45,446 nucleotides of DNA from Halothiobacillus sp. (GTDB taxonomy: Bacteria > Pseudomonadota > Gammaproteobacteria > Halothiobacillales > Halothiobacillaceae), in assembly GCA_020061705.1 (NCBI GenBank), contig JAGUXT010000005.1, positions 1 through 45,446 on the forward strand, written 5' to 3'. The notes beneath the pieces are model-generated. The model was not told where the DNA came from, searched no databases, and saw nothing but the letters and a program-made list of their open reading frames with translations. The position numbers and the translations under genes were made by a program. Shown piece by piece: positions 7,653-16,932 of the stretch (within the stretch, counting starts at the first letter, position 1; the number at the start of each line of letters is the position of its first letter).

Positions 7653-9443
7653 TTAATACCCCAGCCCACGCGCCACCTGATAAAACGCGAAACTCACCGC
7701 ATAAGCCAAGCCGACCGACCAAAGCACGCTGGTCAGCGTTAAACGCCAGCTTTTGCCTTCGGCCTGAATGGCCGCCAAGGTGGACACGCAGGGCGTGTAG
7801 AGCAAGGTAAACAGCATGAAACTGTAGGCCTGCACCCAGTCCATGTGCAGTTGCACGGCCTGCGTCAAGCCATCTTCCTGCACGCGATACAACACTGCCA
7901 AGCCGCCCAGCACGATTTCCTTGGCCACAAAGCCAAACAACAAAGCGACCCCCAACAGCGCATCAAAGCCCAAGGGCGCAAAAATAAAGCCGACTGACTG
8001 GCTCAATTGCCCGGCAAAACTCGCGGGACTGGAGGGCTCCACACCCCAGGGCAAATGCGTCAGCAACCAGATCGCCACCACACCGACCACAATAAACTGC
8101 GTGGCGCGGCGCAAAAAGCCTGATATTTCATTCCACGCGGATTTGAACATGCTGCCTACTTGCGGCAGACGGTAGGGTGGCAACTCAAGAATCACCGGTT
8201 CCACTGCGTGATAACGACGTTTGAACACTGCCGCCGTCAACACCGCCGCCAACAGGCTCAACACATACAAACTAAACAACACCAGGGCTGCCTGTGCCGG
8301 AGCAAACAGGGCGGCGATCAAAAACAGAAACACCTGCAAGCGCGCCGCACACAAGGCAAAAGGCAGCACCAGCATGGTCAGAGCACGCAACGCGGGCGAG
8401 CGCATCACCCGCGTGCCCATCACCGCCGGCACATTGCAGCCCATGCCGAACAGGTGCAGCACAAAGCCGCGCCCATCCAGTCCGATGCGCGCCATAAAAC
8501 CATCCACCAAAAACGCCGCACGCGCCAGATAACCGGAATCTTCCACCGCCGACATCACGATAAAAAACAGCGCGATGATCGGCAAAAAACTCGCCACCGT
8601 AGCGACGCCATCGTACACACCGCCGATCAGTAAACCCTCACCAAACGGCGGCAGGACATGCGCCACCGGTTGCACGATGGCATCACGCAGCAGATTCAGC
8701 AGATTGGCCACCGCATCTTGCAATGGCGCGCCGACTGTAAAAATGAATTGAAACAGCAGAAACAGGCTGAGGAAGAAAATCGGCAAGCCCCACAGAGGAT
8801 GCAACAACACATGATCCAGGCGTGCGCTCATGCCATCCGACAGCTCGCGCGGCGACTTCACCGTCATGCGCAGCAGGGCATCAGCCTCGTCCTGCACAGT
8901 TTCATCAGGTGCAAGGCGTAACGCCAACTCCGCCTGCGACACTTTGTTGCTCACACGCAAGCCGTCGGCAATCGCCTGACGCAGCACGTCCAAACCCTCG
9001 GCACGGCGCGCGCTAACTTCCAGCACCGGAAAACCCAGCGCCGTACTCAAACGTGCTGTATCGATGTTCACCCCAAAACGCTTGGCCTCATCGCTCATAT
9101 TGAGCACGGCCAGCATGGGCACCCCCAAGGCTTTAACCTGTAACAACAGATTGATTTGACGATCTATTTGCGCTGCGTTCAGCACGATGACCAAAAAATC
9201 GAGCGGCACGCGCTCCAGAAAACGCCGCACCACATGCTCGTCTTCCGTCATACCGTGCAGATCATAAAAACCTGGAAGATCAACCAACTCGACCAAATCC
9301 GTGCCCAACGGTAATTTGGCGGCCAATAACTCGACCGTCAGACCTGGCCAATTGCCGGTACGCGCCGAGGCTCCGGTCAAGCGGTTAAATAGAGTGGATT
9401 TGCCCGTATTGGGCATCCCGAGAAGGGCGACGCGCTTGGACAC
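7653..9443 (-). CDS. feoB: Ferrous iron transporter FeoB (compact)
   Basis: Inner-membrane Fe(II) importer with a cytosolic G-protein domain. Motifs: P-loop GMPNTGKS at 9-16 (the Asn before TGKS, which in this GTPase class helps bind K+, is kept); switch-I GNWPGLTVE; G3 DLPGFYD at 55-61 (most relatives have DLPGTYS); and G4 NMSD at 115-118. The membrane part contains both gate regions, with GMGCNVPAVM and FALCAARL, and the conserved late segment YTPCVSTLAA. At 596 residues it is a compact form without a long C-terminal extension. It begins with GTG at 9443, 32 bp after feoA, and there is no feoC. Control by Fur is expected from the site at 9750. Confidence 0.93.
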   Translation of the reverse strand: MSKRVALLGMPNTGKSTLFNRLTGASARTGNWPGLTVELLAAKLPLGTDLVELVDLPGFYDLHGMTEDEHVVRRFLERVPLDFLVIVLNAAQIDRQINLLLQVKALGVPMLAVLNMSDEAKRFGVNIDTARLSTALGFPVLEVSARRAEGLDVLRQAIADGLRVSNKVSQAELALRLAPDETVQDEADALLRMTVKSPRELSDGMSARLDHVLLHPLWGLPIFFLSLFLLFQFIFTVGAPLQDAVANLLNLLRDAIVQPVAHVLPPFGEGLLIGGVYDGVATVASFLPIIALFFIVMSAVEDSGYLARAAFLVDGFMARIGLDGRGFVLHLFGMGCNVPAVMGTRVMRSPALRALTMLVLPFALCAARLQVFLFLIAALFAPAQAALVLFSLYVLSLLAAVLTAAVFKRRYHAVEPVILELPPYRLPQVGSMFKSAWNEISGFLRRATQFIVVGVVAIWLLTHLPWGVEPSSPASFAGQLSQSVGFIFAPLGFDALLGVALLFGFVAKEIVLGGLAVLYRVQEDGLTQAVQLHMDWVQAYSFMLFTLLYTPCVSTLAAIQAEGKSWRLTLTSVLWSVGLAYAVSFAFYQVARGLGY

Positions 9444-9475
9444 GGAGGTAGTTCCTCAGCAGCGAGGAGAGAAAA

Positions 9476-9703
9476 TCAAGCGGGCGACTGCACCGAAATG
9501 GCATCGGCCTCACGCGCACGCAGGAAAAACTCTGTCGAACCGACACGCAAATGCAGTGGACCATTAAATGCGGCGCGACGGACTACGTTGACTGCTCGAC
9601 CCGGGTGCACACCCAAGGCCTGCAAGCGCCGCACAAAACACGCATCACCCTCAACGCAGGTCACAGAGGCCAACTCACCACAACGCAAACAAGATAGCTT
9701 CAT
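9476..9703 (-). CDS. feoA: Ferrous iron transport protein A
   Basis: Small SH3-like cytosolic protein required for FeoB function. It has 75 residues from the ATG at 9703, with the usual layout: LSCLRCGELASV at the start, VRRLQALGVHPGRAVNVVRR in the middle and a C-terminal FFLRAREADAISV. An ATG 15 bp upstream (9718) is possible, but the chosen start has GGGGCGG at a sensible distance and matches the family N-terminus. The cysteines C5, C8 and, after a gap, C17 and C23 are more than usual for FeoA. Whether they bind metal is unknown. It is the first gene of feoAB. Confidence 0.88.
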   Translation of the reverse strand: MKLSCLRCGELASVTCVEGDACFVRRLQALGVHPGRAVNVVRRAAFNGPLHLRVGSTEFFLRAREADAISVQSPA

Positions 9704-9749
9704 TGATACCGCCCCCATGCCACAAAAACGCCTACAGAATTACTGCACG

Positions 9750-9768
9750 GCAAATGATAATGATTCCC
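9750..9768 (-). promoter_or_regulatory. Fur box upstream of feoAB
   Basis: The 19 bases at 9750-9768 match the classic Fur consensus GATAATGATAATCATTATC at 14 of 19 positions, with the AATGATAAT core intact. It sits 46 bp upstream of the feoA start and overlaps a possible minus-strand -10 (TATCAT) paired with TTGCAT 17 bp upstream. Iron-loaded Fur would therefore block the promoter. Confidence 0.7.
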
Positions 9769-9913
9769 ATACATAAATGCAATAAACCTCAACTGACGGG
9801 TTCCTTTGCCTATGCAAGTTAATAGTGCATGGATCGTGCCGTTCTGAGTTCATCGTGAAAAATGCGCTGGAATGCGGCTTTTCGATGACCTAGACACGCA
9901 AGATGTCTGTCCT

Positions 9914-9971
9914 TTGTCGTATTTACGACAACCCCCCGTGACATTGAGTCTCGGTTGACTTCATACGACAA
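9914..9971. promoter_or_regulatory. Palindromic operator candidate upstream of pap
   Basis: A perfect palindrome TTGTCGTA-TT-TACGACAA at 9914-9931, with a third copy of the half-site TACGACAA at 9964-9971. The extra half-site lies just after a -35-like TTGACT (9955-9960). The two sites are 50 bp apart start to start, close to five helical turns. This suggests a dimeric repressor or activator controlling the polyphosphate gene. The regulator is not identified. The rest of the 254-bp gap shows no gene. Confidence 0.4.
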
Positions 9972-10022
9972 CGGCGGATCATCACTTAACCAGTTCATGC
10001 GTTACTTCAAAAGGAACTCATC

Positions 10023-11513
10023 ATGCGCAATTCGATTGATCTAGGCCGCAGCGTTAGCAAAGAAGACTACAAAAAGGAACTGCCTGAACTGCGTTCACGA
10101 TTACTCAAAGCTCAGCGCAACTTGCGCACTGCCGGGGTTAGTGTGCTGATTATCATTGAGGGCATGGACGGTTCGGGACGCGCCGAAGTGGTAAATCGAC
10201 TGCATGAGTGGCTCGACCCACGAGGCTTGCAAACCCATACGTTCTGGAACCCTTCCGACGAAGAGCGTGAGCGTCCGGCGTTTTGGCGTTTTTGGCGCGT
10301 ACTGCCCGGCGCAGGTGAGATTGCCCTGTTTCTTGGCGGCTGGTATCGCGAAATCATCACCGATGCCACCCATGAGCGCATTCAGGATGGCGATCTGGAT
10401 GCTCGCCTCACGCCCGTGTTAGCGATCGAGGACATGTTGGCAAATGGTCGCACCTTGATTCTAAAATTCTGGTATCACCTGCCGAGCGAAACGCAGGAAA
10501 AACGATTGAAGGAAGAACACGCCACACCGGATGATCGCTGGCCTAGCATCAAAGCAGCCATCAAAGGACGTGAAGCCTTGGCTCAATGGTCCGAGCGCAT
10601 TTTACGGCGCAGTGACACCGCCGATGCACCATGGTTTTCGATTGAGGCCGAAGATGAGCGCTACCGCGACCTCGCCACGGGCTACACCCTGTTGGAGAAC
10701 ATTGAAAAACGCCTAGCCCTGCAAGATAACCGCCGCATCCCAGCGATTCCGCCATCAGAGCCCGCACTGCCTATGGCGGCCAGCGCCCGCATCACCATTC
10801 TCGACCATGTTGATCTAAGCGCCGAGGTAAGCAAATCCAGCTACGACGAACAACTTGCCGTCTTGCAGGGCGAGATTCGCAACCTGTTGTGGAGGGCGCA
10901 TGACTTGGGTATCACCACGTATTTGGTGTTTGAAGGCTGGGACGCGGCGGGCAAGGGTGGCACCATTCGCAAACTCACCGCAGGCATGGACGCCCGGCTG
11001 TACCGCGTCATTCCCTACGGAGCACCCAGCTCGCACGAACTTGAGCACCATTATTTATGGCGTTTTTGGCGGCAAATCCCCCGAGCCGGACGCGTTGCCA
11101 TTTTTGATCGCTCCTGGTACGGACGAGTGCTTGTCGAACGCGTGGAAGGCTTTGCTACGCCCGCCGAATGGCAGCGTGCTTACCATGACATCAATGAATT
11201 TGAGGAGCAGCTGGTCAACAACAAGGGGCTATTACTCAAGTTTTGGCTGCACATCTCACCTGAAGAGCAGTTACGTCGCTTTGAAGATCGCCAAAACACA
11301 CCTTGGAAGAACTACAAAATCACCCCCGATGACTGGCGCAATCGTGAAAAGCGCCCGCTATATGAACTGGCGGTGAATGAAATGGTACTCCGCACCGACA
11401 CCGAGTTTGCCCCGTGGCATTTGGTCGCCAATGAAAATAAAAATGCGGGGCGGTTGCGCGTGTTGGAACTGGTGCGCGATGCCCTGAAGAAGCGGATTAA
11501 AGCGGCGGTGTAA
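10023..11513 (+). CDS. pap: Polyphosphate:AMP phosphotransferase (two-domain PPK2)
   Basis: Uses polyphosphate to phosphorylate AMP to ADP (PPK2 class II). The 496-residue protein is two PPK2 domains in tandem, about 1-230 and 265-496. The C-terminal copy has an intact Walker A (EGWDAAGKGG, K311), the RWYGR-like DRSWYGR and the lid arginines. In the N-terminal copy the Walker lysine is replaced (EGMDGSGRAE, residues 46-55) and DRSWYGR has become LGGWYRE, so it is probably catalytically dead. This is the known pattern of Pseudomonas Pap. AAAGGAACTC precedes the ATG. The gene stands alone, convergent with ptsP. Confidence 0.9.
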   Translation: MRNSIDLGRSVSKEDYKKELPELRSRLLKAQRNLRTAGVSVLIIIEGMDGSGRAEVVNRLHEWLDPRGLQTHTFWNPSDEERERPAFWRFWRVLPGAGEIALFLGGWYREIITDATHERIQDGDLDARLTPVLAIEDMLANGRTLILKFWYHLPSETQEKRLKEEHATPDDRWPSIKAAIKGREALAQWSERILRRSDTADAPWFSIEAEDERYRDLATGYTLLENIEKRLALQDNRRIPAIPPSEPALPMAASARITILDHVDLSAEVSKSSYDEQLAVLQGEIRNLLWRAHDLGITTYLVFEGWDAAGKGGTIRKLTAGMDARLYRVIPYGAPSSHELEHHYLWRFWRQIPRAGRVAIFDRSWYGRVLVERVEGFATPAEWQRAYHDINEFEEQLVNNKGLLLKFWLHISPEEQLRRFEDRQNTPWKNYKITPDDWRNREKRPLYELAVNEMVLRTDTEFAPWHLVANENKNAGRLRVLELVRDALKKRIKAAV

Positions 11514-11521
11514 AAACATGT

Positions 11522-11600
11522 TTAGCCACAGAGAGCAACGAGGCAATCACTGCTCCAGCGCAATGCATCCTTCGCGATTTCGGGTGCCTTTTGTGGCTAA
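11522..11600. repeat. Inverted repeat after pap
   Basis: TTAGCCACA (11522-11530) and TGTGGCTAA (11592-11600) are perfect 9-bp arms about 60 bases apart. The left arm continues as CAGAGAGCAACGAGG, resembling the CACAGAG-type dispersed repeat also seen near 33815. It fills the gap between convergent pap and ptsP. No T-tract is present. Confidence 0.45.
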
Positions 11601-11615
11601 TTTATTGCCCGCGCT

Positions 11616-13916
11616 TCAAATGTCCTCATCACTGCGCACCAGGCTACCCAAACCATAGCCGCGCAGCGCGTCACGCAGTAGATGACGCACATCCTCACCG
11701 CGCTCACAATTCAGTGCCTCGTGCGCCAAACGGCGCGCATGCTCCAGCGGCACACTGCGAATTACGCGCTTGATGCGCGGCAAACTACCGGCACTCATGC
11801 TCAAGGAGTCAATGCCAAAGCCGAGCAACACCAGTGCACCCAACGGATCGCCCGCCAACTCACCGCACACACTCACCGGGCAGTCGGCTCGCTGCCCACC
11901 GGCCACAATCTCGGCCAAGGCACGCAATACCGCCGGATGCAGGCTGTCATATAACGGTGCCACGCGGGCGTTATTACGATCCACCGCCAATAAATATTGC
12001 GTCAGATCGTTTGTACCCACGGAAAGAAAATCTACCCGTTTGGCCAGCGCATCAATTTGATATACCGCCGAAGGCACTTCGATCATCACGCCCACGGGCA
12101 CGTCACCAATCGGCATGCCCTCTTCACGCAACTCGTTTCCAGCGCGGGCAATCAGCTCCAAGGCCTCATCCAGTTCGCCCACGCCGCTAATCATGGGCAG
12201 CAGGATACGCAAATTATCCAAACCCACATTCGCCGTGAGCATGGCACGCACCTGGGTGAGAAAAATATCCGGGTGATCAAGCGTTAAACGCATCCCGCGC
12301 CAGCCGAGAAACGGGTTGTCTTCAATAATCGGGAAATAACTCAGGGGTTTATCGCCACCAACATCCAAAGCACGCAAAACAGCCGGGCGGGGCGCGTATG
12401 CTGCCAACACCTCACGGTAAACCCGCGTTTGCTCGTCTTCACCAGGGAAATTATCGCGTACCTGAAAAGGAATCTCGGTGCGGTAAAGGCCAATCCCTTC
12501 CGCGCCAACGTTATCCGCCGGAGCCATATCCGCCAAAAGCCCAACGTTGACATACAAATGCACGCTGGCTCCATCCGGCGTAATCGCGGGCTCATCGCGC
12601 AAGGTCGCAAGCTCGGCAGAAAGTTGCGCCTCCTCGCCCACCAAGCGCTCCAAAGCCTCACGCAACACGCCCTGCGGATCAACATGCACAGCGCCGCGAT
12701 AACCATCAAGGAACAACTCGCGCGCATCCAAACGCTCAATGGGCAAGTCACTCGCACCCATGACCGCCGGCACACCCAAAGCTCGCGCCAAGAGCGCCAC
12801 ATGCGATGAACTGGAGCCACGTGCGGACACGATGCCCGCCAATCGCCCTTCCGGCACGCTCGCAAGGTGGGTCACGGTAATTTCACGTCCCACCAAAATC
12901 GTATGCGGCGGGTACTCACGCGCCTGACCTTCTACATCCTGCAAATGCTCCAGAATGCGACTACCCAGATCACGCACATCGTCGCCACGCTGCCGCAGGT
13001 AGTCGTCATCCATGCCCGCAAACACGGCCGCATATTCGCGCACTGTGTCACGCAGGGCTGCCGGTGCCCATTGCCCGTCAAGAATGCGTCGCTCCATCCC
13101 CTGCAACAGGCTTTCACTGTTGAGCATCATGGTAAACGCATCGAACAGGGCGCACTCCTCTTCGGTCACCCGCATGGCCATGCTCTGGCGCAATACGACA
13201 AAATCCTTGCGCACCGCCTCACGCGCAGCGTGCAATCGCTGGAGCTCCTGCTGCGGGTCATCACACACGCGATCAGGCACGCCCTCCAAATCGGCCAGCG
13301 GGTACACCACCACAGCCACACCAAAGGCTACGCCGCTTGCGCCGGGCACCCCGCGCAGAGGCTCACTGCTCAGTGACGATGGGCGATTTGCCGATGCTGG
13401 CGCCTGCATCACCGCCTCACTCAACTCGGCTTGTACAATGCTACTGGCAAGCTGCGCCGCCAGTGTCACAAGGAAAGATTCCTGATCGTCGGAGAAATGG
13501 CGCGGCTCACGATCCTGCACCACCAACACCCCCAGAACCTCACCGCGCAACAAAATTGGCGCGCCTAAAAAGGCGTGATAAGGCTCCTCGCCGATGTTGG
13601 CGATATGTTTATAGCGCGGGTGCAATGGCGCATCAGCCAGATTCAGCGGCTCGGCGCGCTGCGCCACCAGCCCGACCAAGCCCTCATCCAGGGCCATCGA
13701 AACATGCCCCACGGCCTCCGCCGCCAAACCCTCGTTCGCCATCAGCACCAGGCGCGCATCGACCTGCCCCACCTGCACACGCGGCACGAGATAAACCGAG
13801 CTGACAGCGACATCAAGGCTATCGCGCACTCCATGCACAATCGCCGACAAGGCGGCGTTGAGATCACGCGCCCGCCCAACGTGTCCAACAATACTTCGCA
13901 AGGTATCGAGAATCAT
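11616..13916 (-). CDS. ptsP: PEP-protein phosphotransferase PtsP (enzyme I-Ntr)
   Basis: First enzyme of the nitrogen-related phosphotransferase system; takes phosphate from PEP and passes it to NPr. The 766-residue protein has an N-terminal GAF sensor domain (about 1-165). The enzyme I N-terminal domain carries the phosphorylated histidine in [15 protein letters not shown] (H372). The PEP-binding TIM barrel includes [11 protein letters not shown] and, near the end, [17 protein letters not shown] with the catalytic cysteine region [12 protein letters not shown]. The ATG at 13916 overlaps the rppH stop by 4 bp, so translation is coupled. The rppH-ptsP pair is conserved in gammaproteobacteria. 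The partners NPr and EIIA-Ntr are not in the window. Confidence 0.95.
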   Translation of the reverse strand: MILDTLRSIVGHVGRARDLNAALSAIVHGVRDSLDVAVSSVYLVPRVQVGQVDARLVLMANEGLAAEAVGHVSMALDEGLVGLVAQRAEPLNLADAPLHPRYKHIANIGEEPYHAFLGAPILLRGEVLGVLVVQDREPRHFSDDQESFLVTLAAQLASSIVQAELSEAVMQAPASANRPSSLSSEPLRGVPGASGVAFGVAVVVYPLADLEGVPDRVCDDPQQELQRLHAAREAVRKDFVVLRQSMAMRVTEEECALFDAFTMMLNSESLLQGMERRILDGQWAPAALRDTVREYAAVFAGMDDDYLRQRGDDVRDLGSRILEHLQDVEGQAREYPPHTILVGREITVTHLASVPEGRLAGIVSARGSSSSHVALLARALGVPAVMGASDLPIERLDARELFLDGYRGAVHVDPQGVLREALERLVGEEAQLSAELATLRDEPAITPDGASVHLYVNVGLLADMAPADNVGAEGIGLYRTEIPFQVRDNFPGEDEQTRVYREVLAAYAPRPAVLRALDVGGDKPLSYFPIIEDNPFLGWRGMRLTLDHPDIFLTQVRAMLTANVGLDNLRILLPMISGVGELDEALELIARAGNELREEGMPIGDVPVGVMIEVPSAVYQIDALAKRVDFLSVGTNDLTQYLLAVDRNNARVAPLYDSLHPAVLRALAEIVAGGQRADCPVSVCGELAGDPLGALVLLGFGIDSLSMSAGSLPRIKRVIRSVPLEHARRLAHEALNCERGEDVRHLLRDALRGYGLGSLVRSDEDI

Positions 13917-14446
13917 GCCTCCCCCAAACGCGCCAAAGTACGCGCGTCCAAGGAAGGTAAGGCGACAACGTTATGTCCAGCGACCAAGGGCGCAAGCTCA
14001 TGCATCGCACGGCGATAAACCTCGCGCTTGAATGACACGACTTCGCGCAATGGATGCCAAAAATCCACCCAGCGCCACGCGTCAAACTCCGGATGCTGTG
14101 TAGCCGTCAAATGCACGCTGTGATCTTCGGCCACCATGCGTAGCAAGAACCATTTTTGCTTCTGGCCAATACACACCGGAAAGGTACGTTTACGCACCAA
14201 ATTTCCCGGCAGCCGATAACGCAGCCAATCACGGGTACAGCCGAGCAAGCGTACATGCTCGGGCAGCAGCCCCGTCTCTTCGCGCAGCTCTCGGAACATC
14301 GCCTCCAGGGGGGATTCCTCGCAGTGAATTCCGCCTTGCGGAAACTGCCACGAGTCGTGCCCCAGACGACGTGCCCAAAATACTCGACCTTCCGCATTCA
14401 CCAGAATGATGCCCACATTGGGGCGATAACCTTCTGAGTCGATCAT
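13913..14446 (-). CDS. rppH: RNA pyrophosphohydrolase
   Basis: Nudix hydrolase that removes pyrophosphate from the 5' end of mRNAs, opening them to RNase E decay. The start at 14446 gives [17 protein letters not shown], the canonical RppH N-terminus, and 177 residues. An in-frame extension to 14551 has no family similarity. The Nudix box is [20 protein letters not shown], and the downstream WLRYRLP segment is also typical. The gene is divergent from the HAD phosphatase with a 127-bp gap that must hold both promoters. It overlaps ptsP by 4 bp. Confidence 0.94.
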   Translation of the reverse strand: MIDSEGYRPNVGIILVNAEGRVFWARRLGHDSWQFPQGGIHCEESPLEAMFRELREETGLLPEHVRLLGCTRDWLRYRLPGNLVRKRTFPVCIGQKQKWFLLRMVAEDHSVHLTATQHPEFDAWRWVDFWHPLREVVSFKREVYRRAMHELAPLVAGHNVVALPSLDARTLARLGEA

Positions 14447-14573
14447 GGGTAAACACAATGTTTTGATAATTGGAAGGGATTGTTCCACAAGCGTTGCGCG
14501 TGCGCAAAAAAACATACGTCCAAAGCATAGGCGTTTACAATGCCGAATCACTCATCTGCAACTTGAAAGACCC

Positions 14574-15227
14574 ATGAATTTAGCTATTTTCGACCTTGAC
14601 AACACCCTGCTCGCCGGCGACTCCGATTATTTATGGGGGCGTTTTCTCTGCGCGCGAGGCATTGTGGATTCAACCCAGTATGAAGCCGCCAACCAGCGTT
14701 TTTATGAAGACTATAAATTGGGCACGCTGGATATTGATGCCTTTCTGCGCTTTTCACTCGCCCCGCTCGCACTGCACAGCGCCGAACAACTGGCGGCCTG
14801 GCACGCAGAATTCATGCGCGAATTCATTGAGCCAATTATCCTGCCACAAGCCGTCGAATTGATTGAAAAGCACCGCGCACGTGGCGACCACCCGCTCATA
14901 ATCACCGCCACCAACGCCTTCGTCACCAAACCGATTGCACAACGGCTCGAGGTCGCCGATATTCTCGCCACCCAGCCTGAAATGCAGGACGGACGCTACA
15001 CAGGACGCTACATCGGCACGCCAACCTTTCAGCAGGGCAAAATCAAAGCTCTGCGCGACTGGACGCTCTCCCAGCCAAATCCCTTTGACAAGACATGGTT
15101 TTACAGCGATTCACGCAATGACCTACCACTGCTTGAGCAGGTCACGCACCCCGTCGCCGTGGATGCGGACCCAGTGCTTGCCGCAGAAGCCGCGCGCCGA
15201 GGCTGGCCGCAGATTTCATTGCGTTAG
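14574..15227 (+). CDS. HAD-superfamily subfamily IB phosphatase (SerB-like)
   Basis: Cytosolic phosphatase of the HAD-IB group. Motif I FDLDNTLL (residues 5-12) carries the nucleophile and acid/base aspartates, motif II is IITATNAFVTKP, and motif III/IV is YSDSRNDLPLL. The 217 residues include a helical cap between motifs I and II. The family is close to phosphoserine phosphatase, and its members next to rppH are usually annotated as histidinol-phosphatase or SerB-like. The substrate cannot be read from the sequence. The start ATG at 14574 is chosen because the family begins right at the LAIFDLDNTL strand. The gene ends at a REP-like palindrome. Confidence 0.88.
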   Translation: MNLAIFDLDNTLLAGDSDYLWGRFLCARGIVDSTQYEAANQRFYEDYKLGTLDIDAFLRFSLAPLALHSAEQLAAWHAEFMREFIEPIILPQAVELIEKHRARGDHPLIITATNAFVTKPIAQRLEVADILATQPEMQDGRYTGRYIGTPTFQQGKIKALRDWTLSQPNPFDKTWFYSDSRNDLPLLEQVTHPVAVDADPVLAAEAARRGWPQISLR

Positions 15228-15237
15228 GGATTTTTGA

Positions 15238-15267
15238 GGGTAGGTGCGAATTCATTCGCACCTACCC
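15238..15267. repeat. REP-like palindrome
   Basis: A perfect 14-bp inverted repeat with a 2-base centre (GGGTAGGTGCGAAT / ATTCGCACCTACCC) sits between the convergent HAD phosphatase and dcd genes. Its 22-base core is the same as the paired units at 27198-27253, so this is a dispersed family in this genome. Confidence 0.8.
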
Positions 15268-15272
15268 CAGCA

Positions 15273-15839
15273 TCAAGCCTTGGGCAAAGTCACCCCGGTT
15301 TGTCCCATGTACTTGCCGCCGCGATCCTTGTACGACACATCGCATACCTCATCCGACTCAAGGAACAACATCTGCGCCACACCTTCGTTGGCGTAAATTT
15401 TGGCGGGCAACGGCGTGGTATTGGAAAACTCCAGAGTCACATGCCCCTCCCACTCGGGTTCCAGTGGAGTGACATTCACAATAATGCCGCAACGTGCATA
15501 GGTGCTTTTTCCAAGGCAAATCGTCAAAACCGAGCGCGGAATGCGGAAATACTCAACTGTGCGTGCCAAAGCAAATGAATTCGGCGGAATAATGCACACA
15601 TCGGACTTCACCGAAACAAAACTTTTTTCGTCAAAATTTTTCGGATCAACAATCGTGCTGTTGATATTGGTGAAAATTCGAAACTCATCCGCGCAGCGCA
15701 CATCGTAGCCATAGCTCGACGTGCCATAGGAAATAATGCGCTGACCATCGGCCTCACGCACCTGCCCTTGCTCAAACGGTTCAATCATGCCGTGCTGCTG
15801 CGCCGCACGCCGAATCCAATGATCGGACTTGATACTCAT
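15273..15839 (-). CDS. dcd: dCTP deaminase
   Basis: Deaminates dCTP to dUTP, feeding thymidylate synthesis. The 188 residues begin [11 protein letters not shown], the standard length and N-terminus. Conserved segments are SSYGYDVRC, the catalytic region with [18 protein letters not shown] (the glutamate of LEFSN is the general base in the family) and [14 protein letters not shown] at the end. GGAGTT lies 7 bases before the chosen ATG; an ATG 12 bp upstream is less likely. Downstream is the REP-like palindrome and upstream the 143-bp fold-back element. Confidence 0.95.
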   Translation of the reverse strand: MSIKSDHWIRRAAQQHGMIEPFEQGQVREADGQRIISYGTSSYGYDVRCADEFRIFTNINSTIVDPKNFDEKSFVSVKSDVCIIPPNSFALARTVEYFRIPRSVLTICLGKSTYARCGIIVNVTPLEPEWEGHVTLEFSNTTPLPAKIYANEGVAQMLFLESDEVCDVSYKDRGGKYMGQTGVTLPKA

Positions 15840-15867
15840 CAGTAACTCCAAAATTTTAATTGAGCCA

Positions 15868-16010
15868 AGAACCTGCTTGCGATCTTGATCAACGGATGCA
15901 GCGCAAGCGGAAATCGGTCGAAAAAGCGCAGCATGGACAGACTATGTGAGCATTTTGAGACTGATTTCTACGCCACAATGCGCCGTTCAGCAAGATCGTA
16001 AACAAGTTCT
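15868..16010. repeat. 143-bp fold-back element, copy 1
   Basis: The terminal inverted repeats are 20 bp (15868-15887 and 15991-16010, beginning AGAAC and ending CGATCTTG), matching at 17 of 20 positions. The interior contains GGATGCAG, AAAAAGCGCAGCAT and ACTATGTGAGCATTTTGAG, all shared with copy 2 at 32245. It carries no coding frame of its own. It overlaps the 3' end of the asparaginase-like gene by 24 bp and supplies that gene's last codons. Confidence 0.75.
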
Positions 16011-16547
16011 AAATACGCCATTCTGACGGTCTTTAGCGATTTGCGTATAGGGCAAAACCAAGCCGTGCATCCCGATATAAACGCCCGGCGCATCATCCGC
16101 GAGCAACCAGCCCAGACTCAAGGCAACATTCATTGCTGCCTCTTGCACGCCAAAAGCATAAGGCAGCATCGCGCCAGTAAGAACAATCCGCTTCTTGGGG
16201 CACGCCTGCGCCACATGCGCCGCGCTCAGGTGCATGGTATCGGTACCATGCACCACCAGCACGCGGGCCTCATCCGCTTCAAGAATCGCCCGAGCCATGC
16301 TGGCACGATCCTGCTCATTCATGTCAAGGCTGTCCTTGTACAGCAGCCCTTGAATGCGGCAAGCCACATTGCCCTGCAATACCGCAAGAATGGACTCCAC
16401 CGCCTGATTATCCTGCGGCACAAACAGTTCGCCACGAATCGGATCGTAGCGCTTGTTTAATGTGCCACCGGTATTGAGTACCAATACCCCCCGAGACTGA
16501 CCCATTATCTTGCCCAAGCTTTTGACCTGTTGTTGTTTAGTCGCCAT
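15987..16547 (-). CDS. Short asparaginase-domain protein
   Basis: Related to the N-terminal domain of type-I/II L-asparaginases. It has the first threonine motif LVLNTGGTLN (residues 21-30), the second catalytic motif VVHGTDTMHLSAAHVA and the third IVLTGAMLPYA. It has 186 residues and lacks the C-terminal domain of full asparaginases (about 320 residues). Stand-alone proteins of this size exist in several gammaproteobacteria, so the length itself need not mean truncation. The last seven codons (R-T-C-L-R-S-C) and the stop lie inside the 143-bp fold-back element, so the natural C-terminus was replaced. Activity and substrate are uncertain. The start at 16547 lacks a clear ribosome-binding site; an ATG at 16505 is an alternative. 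Confidence 0.75.
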   Translation of the reverse strand: MATKQQQVKSLGKIMGQSRGVLVLNTGGTLNKRYDPIRGELFVPQDNQAVESILAVLQGNVACRIQGLLYKDSLDMNEQDRASMARAILEADEARVLVVHGTDTMHLSAAHVAQACPKKRIVLTGAMLPYAFGVQEAAMNVALSLGWLLADDAPGVYIGMHGLVLPYTQIAKDRQNGVFRTCLRSC

Positions 16548-16617
16548 TTCGTAGGTGCCGGAACACCAATTCGCATAGAATAGCGCCCAATTTTCTACAA
16601 GACGACAGAGTATAACT

Positions 16618-16932
16618 ATGGATCAGGCTCAGCCCTTCCGTTACATCATCGAAAGTGTCACCCAGGACGGCAAGCGTTTCCGCCCCAGCGACTGGATTGA
16701 CCGTCTTTCCAGCTGGGATGCCACCTTCGCGCAGCACCGTCTGGTGTTCTCCGAACGCCTGCACCCGGTCAATATCAAGGGTGAGAAGTGCCTCGCGATT
16801 GAGCCCACGCTAAAGGAACAAGCGCCTGCCATGTATGAGCAGATCCTTGGCTTTGCCCGCGCCAACAATCTCAAGGCCCACCGCCAGACTGAAGATGGCG
16901 TGATGACTGAAATCGCACTTGATGACCTCTAA
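16618..16932 (+). CDS. DUF3579 protein
   Basis: A 104-residue cytosolic protein of the DUF3579 family, recognised by the opening [24 protein letters not shown] and the middle [27 protein letters not shown]. No function is established for the family. It is mixed alpha/beta with no signal or membrane segment. It overlaps the rimO start by 11 bp, so the two are translated together. A link to ribosomal modification or to small-molecule binding is only a guess from this context. Confidence 0.8.
   Translation: MDQAQPFRYIIESVTQDGKRFRPSDWIDRLSSWDATFAQHRLVFSERLHPVNIKGEKCLAIEPTLKEQAPAMYEQILGFARANNLKAHRQTEDGVMTEIALDDL

Noticed and set aside
15987-16547. Asparaginase-like gene as a pseudogene truncated by the element
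   Set aside because: Short asparaginase-domain proteins of this size exist and the frame is intact with all visible catalytic motifs. Only the last seven residues are foreign, so I keep it as a gene.
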